Positions 60,880-64,000 of a stretch of 64,000 nucleotides of DNA are shown here, piece after piece. The notes under the pieces were generated by a model. The model made no database searches. It was not told the origin of the DNA and saw only the letters and a program-made list of their open reading frames with translations. This DNA comes from Rhyzopertha dominica (Eukaryota > Arthropoda > Insecta > Coleoptera > Bostrichidae). How positions within the stretch are numbered: position 1 is the first letter of the stretch; the number at the start of each line of letters is the position of its first letter. A program made the translations under genes and the position numbers. Location of the stretch: NCBI GenBank assembly GCA_025024175.1, contig QCXZ01000041.1, positions 48,045,786 through 48,109,785 of the forward strand, read 5' to 3'.

Positions 60880-62102
60880 GCAATTATGTATGAATTTTCG
60901 GCTGTGGAATATGCAGACTTTATTTAGACTTATGGATTAAGTAATTCTCGACGTGCAGCACGAGAATATAAACGTAGATTTAAAAATCGACACCAACCTG
61001 CTAGCTCAGTTTTCAGTACATCATTTCGCCGACTTAGGGAAACGGGTCACCCGGCACCGAGACATGTTCGTCCCCATGAAATAAATGTACAAAACGAAGA
61101 AAATGTTGTAGAATCTATTTTGGAGAACCCTTCACTTAGAGCGCGCCGGCTAGCAAATCAATTACAGTTGTCACAAAATTAAAAAAAATGAGGTCTTACA
61201 TTCACATCATCGTCAAAGTGTACAAGCACTACATCCTGAAGATAACTAGCAGCGATTAGAATTTTACCAACGGATTCTTCAGGAAAATGCATGTAACCCT
61301 AATTTTATTTCACTTGTTCTTTGGTCAGATGAATCGTGCTTTACTAGGGATGGCATAACAAACTTCCATAATGAACATATATAGTCTTTGCAAAATCCCC
61401 ATGCCATTAGACACCGGCGATTTCAGCATCATTTTAGTATAAATGTTTGGGGTGGCATTTTCAATAATGCCTTGCTGCCTATACAAATCAGAAATGATCG
61501 CTTAATTGGAGTTGTGCAGACAACTTTTGGAGTATACTCTTTATGATCTAATAGACGAAGTACCACTTAATGTGATCGCTAATATGTGGTACCAGCATGA
61601 CAACGCACCACCACATAGAGGCAAAGAAGTAACTACCTGGTTAAATAATAATTTTCCAAGTCATTGGATTGGTAATGGAGGTCCAGTAGCGTGCCCACCG
61701 CGCTCGCCGGATTTGTATCCCTTAGATTTTTATCTGTGGGATCATATGAAGCAGCTGGTTTATCAGGTGGAGATAACCAATCGCGAGCAAGTAATACAAA
61801 GAATAATAAATGCAAGCCATGTAATAAGAAACTATCCAAATTTTGTACAGCGCATAACACGGTCTTTAGTTCGCAGATGTGAAGCTTGTATTCTCTAGCG
61901 GAAGGTGGTTATTTTGAGCAGTTTTTATAATTTATATTTAGATTTTTATTAAAAATGTTTTAGGCAATTGAAATAAATTTAAATAATTAAAATGCTTATA
62001 ACTTGTAAACTAAAAGAAAAAGGACATATGTTCATATAACATTTTTTACTTAGAATATCATCATTATTCAAGTTTGGCATACAGCTTATAGATCACCCTG
62101 TA
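60880..62102 (+). mobile_element. mariner-like element with DUF4817-type N-terminus, left end not found
   Basis: Contains the transposase relic at 60892-61899 and ends with the terminus-like GATCACCCTGTA (62091-62102). No matching inverted terminus was found to the left, so the left end is lost or too diverged to see. Confidence 0.6.
60892..61899 (+). pseudogene. mariner-like transposase, all three catalytic regions visible
   Basis: The N-terminus starts MYEFSAVEYADFI and SRRAAREYKRRF, the DUF4817-like helix-turn-helix seen in many insect transposases. It continues with RRLRETGHPAPR and ENPSLRARRLANQL. After frame changes the catalytic domain gives LVLWSDESCFTRDG (first Asp), then INVWGGIFNNALLP. 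From 61506 an open frame gives WYQHDNAPPH (second Asp) and PPRSPDLYPLDFYLW (third Asp, DD34D-like spacing). Several stops between 61180 and 61545 break the gene. Confidence 0.85.
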
Positions 62103-62149
62103 TATTTACTAAACTCTTGGTCAAAATTTATAGGATTGGGTTGAAATAG

Positions 62150-62830
62150 GTGCTGTGATTATGAAAGCAAGTGCCGTTCAGTTCGCATAACTGTATCAGC
62201 TTCCTGCATGCCGTGAAGAAAGAAATCGAACCATCAGTATTTCAAGGCATTTATTTGGATTGCGCAAGAGCAAGTGCAGGCGGCTGTGTACAATAAAAGC
62301 GCCGATTGGTCGGGTTTGAGGCGATATAAAGGCAGCTTTTTTCATCCTTGCAATATTGAAACAAAGAAATCGCGCTAATTAGCGCAATTACTGTCTTCAT
62401 TAGCGAAGATAAAAACAATTTATTGAGGGGGAAACATGCAGATTTATAACGGCTAGGTGAATTGCAATGGTCCTTGCCGACGTAAACGTTTATGAATAAA
62501 GATTTACGAGTCCGGCGCGCGACCTAAATACCAAATATAAAAGAAAAATTATGTTCCCATGGTGGTTACGTGTCTTTATTTGGATAACGCACCATCTGAC
62601 AGTAATTATAAGTTAGTTAAAACGCAATTATCCATTTTTGGGCACTAGTTATGTTATTCTGCGGACATTCGAAAGTGTCTGGCGTTCATTTTTCTTTCTA
62701 TATGGGCAGCAAGAACCAGGCCGCCGCGAAATGTTTCGCCAACGTCGTTATCTGTGATTTAACTGCCCGGTGTTCGATAAAACTAGAGCCTAGTTAAAAA
62801 TACAGCTCGCCGTTAAATGCATAGCCTTTA
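62150..62830. other. CpG-rich non-coding island with a homeodomain-type palindrome
   Basis: CpG-rich island. The perfect 14-bp palindrome GCGCTAATTAGCGC lies at 62372-62385, centred on TAATTA, the core bound by many homeodomain proteins. No gene or repeat is recognised. Confidence 0.4.
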
Positions 62831-63780
62831 GTCTATAATGTAAAGAGAACCACAAGCAGGTAACTTGGGGAAACAAAAATATGACATGATAGAAAAGGAA
62901 AACCAGATTAAATAACAAATTATTGTAATAAACACGTCAAGAACTTAAAAGCGATATTTGCGAATCAGAAAATGACGGTACAAAAAGTTGCAACTTGATA
63001 TAGTTTTGCATACGCAGTTTAGATCAATATTATACGCTGGGTACTGCTTTAAAGCAATCTTAAACATTGTATTATCACGCATAAAACAAGTGACAGTGTT
63101 TCAGGACCGGTCAATAAATTTTCGGGTTTTCGGGTGGTGTTTTACAAGATGCAGCTGTTCGGTTTTAATTCTAATTTTTTCAAATGTATTTATTTATAAT
63201 TTAATTTTTCAATGTATGCAAAAATTTGTTTAATAAATTCTGTACGAAAAGGAAAATATTTATGTTATCTTTAATTATGTAATTATGTATAATGGACATA
63301 CTGTCGCTGTCATTGTCAGATTGAACATCCGCGTCAGTTTAGGGTAAACGTTTCGCCTGCTTGTATAAAAGGCATCTTCATGAGAGGAATATAACCCTCC
63401 CCCCTCTTACCGAAGTACAAACCCTTCGCCTTTAATTGGAGGTAATACTATAAAAAGTTAACAATAATAATCGTTTAGATAAGGCTATTATTGTTTAAAT
63501 AATAAATGCGTAAAACTTTCTTTACACATACATCGATATTACTTTACTTTTATAATAATTGTTATGACTTAATAATACTTTTAGTTTATGATTCGGGTAC
63601 AGCTTACTACTACTCCCTTATATATATTGTCCAGTGCGCGCCAATGAATGAATCAGTATAATTAGTAGTCTCTAGTAGCAACTTTGTGTTATAATACATA
63701 ATCTAGTCTAAAACGGATTAAGACTTACTTAAAGAACTCTATGTCTGCGCGAGAAATACTTCTGAGCTTAACCACATCCT
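62831..63780. other. gene-free AT-rich DNA
   Basis: One open frame (62988-63233) with no known domain. Confidence 0.4.
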
Positions 63781-63781
63781 T

Positions 63782-63841
63782 AGGAAGGATTTCTGTCCTG
63801 AAGATGCCCCTTATAAGAGCGGGCGAAACGTTGACCCTCCT
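63782..63841 (+). ncRNA. hammerhead-ribozyme-like core with ACGUU cleavage context
   Basis: CTGAAGA (63798-63804) is followed by one extra T, then stem II GCCC/GGGC (63806-63809 and 63821-63824), then GAA and ACGTT (63825-63832). The ACGU is the two-base, palindromic stem III of minimal type I hammerheads found in Penelope-like elements, and the T at 63832 would be the H of the NUH cleavage triplet. Stem I is GTC/GAC (63795-63797 and 63833-63835), with AGGA/TCCT beyond an internal loop (63786-63789 and 63838-63841). The T bulge after the core is unusual and may weaken it. Confidence 0.45.
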
Positions 63842-64000
63842 CGTATGTCTGAAACCCAGGCTGTGTATCTCAAAAGGATCAAGATTTCAAAGGTCATACT
63901 GTTTAAATTTAATCTGTAATAGGCAGATATTTATGTTAATAAATTCTTTAACTTTGTTATATGTATAATGCACATGGCATTTAAATTTAATGTATAAAAA

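Noticed and set aside
1..64000. CRISPR arrays, rRNA genes, bacterial operons
   Set aside because: None seen. The sequence is eukaryotic in character, with introns, LTR and non-LTR retrotransposons and DNA transposons.

Overview
The window looks like nuclear DNA from an arthropod, most probably an insect with a large, AT-rich, transposon-laden genome (possibly a beetle; the order is a guess). The evidence is a Ty3/gypsy element with TGTCGG...CCGACA LTR ends, many decayed mariner/Tc1 transposases of insect type, several LINE reverse transcriptase relics, a THAP-domain DNA transposon and a Crypton-like tyrosine recombinase relic. No complete host gene is present. Scattered single Ns indicate a draft consensus.

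Layout. 1-2.6 kb: a mariner relic with both termini, then a CpG-rich island. 2.6-9.6 kb: a 5'-truncated LINE whose 3' UTR was split by a full-length 5.9 kb Ty3/gypsy element (3599-9501) with two 440-bp LTRs that look identical. That element has two reading-frame breaks in pol and, instead of env, a remarkable array of about 16 small hairpins (8276-8855). 9.7-10.3 kb: a tyrosine recombinase relic. 11.6 kb: a tRNA-like Pol III promoter. 12-29 kb: mostly AT-rich non-coding DNA with transposase and RT scraps, two large palindromes (22.6-22.9 and 26.3-27.0 kb) and a near-perfect AG|GT 'ratchet' splice site at 21388/21389. 29.9-30.9 kb: a THAP transposon with terminal inverted repeats and a small intron. 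32-46 kb: more mariner/Tc1 and LINE relics and a TATCGATA-rich degenerate satellite. 48-57.5 kb: further Tc1/mariner and LINE relics, one LINE lying between inverted arms. 57.9 kb: a second AG|GT ratchet-type site on the same strand. 59.9 and 63.8 kb: two hammerhead-ribozyme-like cores. 60.9-62.1 kb: a mariner-like element.

CpG-rich, unrepetitive islands of about 0.3-1 kb recur every few kilobases and look like candidate conserved regulatory DNA. With no host gene and two same-strand splice-site pairs 36 kb apart, the simplest inference is that the window lies inside one very long intron, read on the + strand, of a gene whose main exons are elsewhere. The mobile elements are independent insertions and do not form a pathway. 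The most novel signals are the covarying hairpin array in the LTR element, the ratchet-type splice sites and the hammerhead-like cores.
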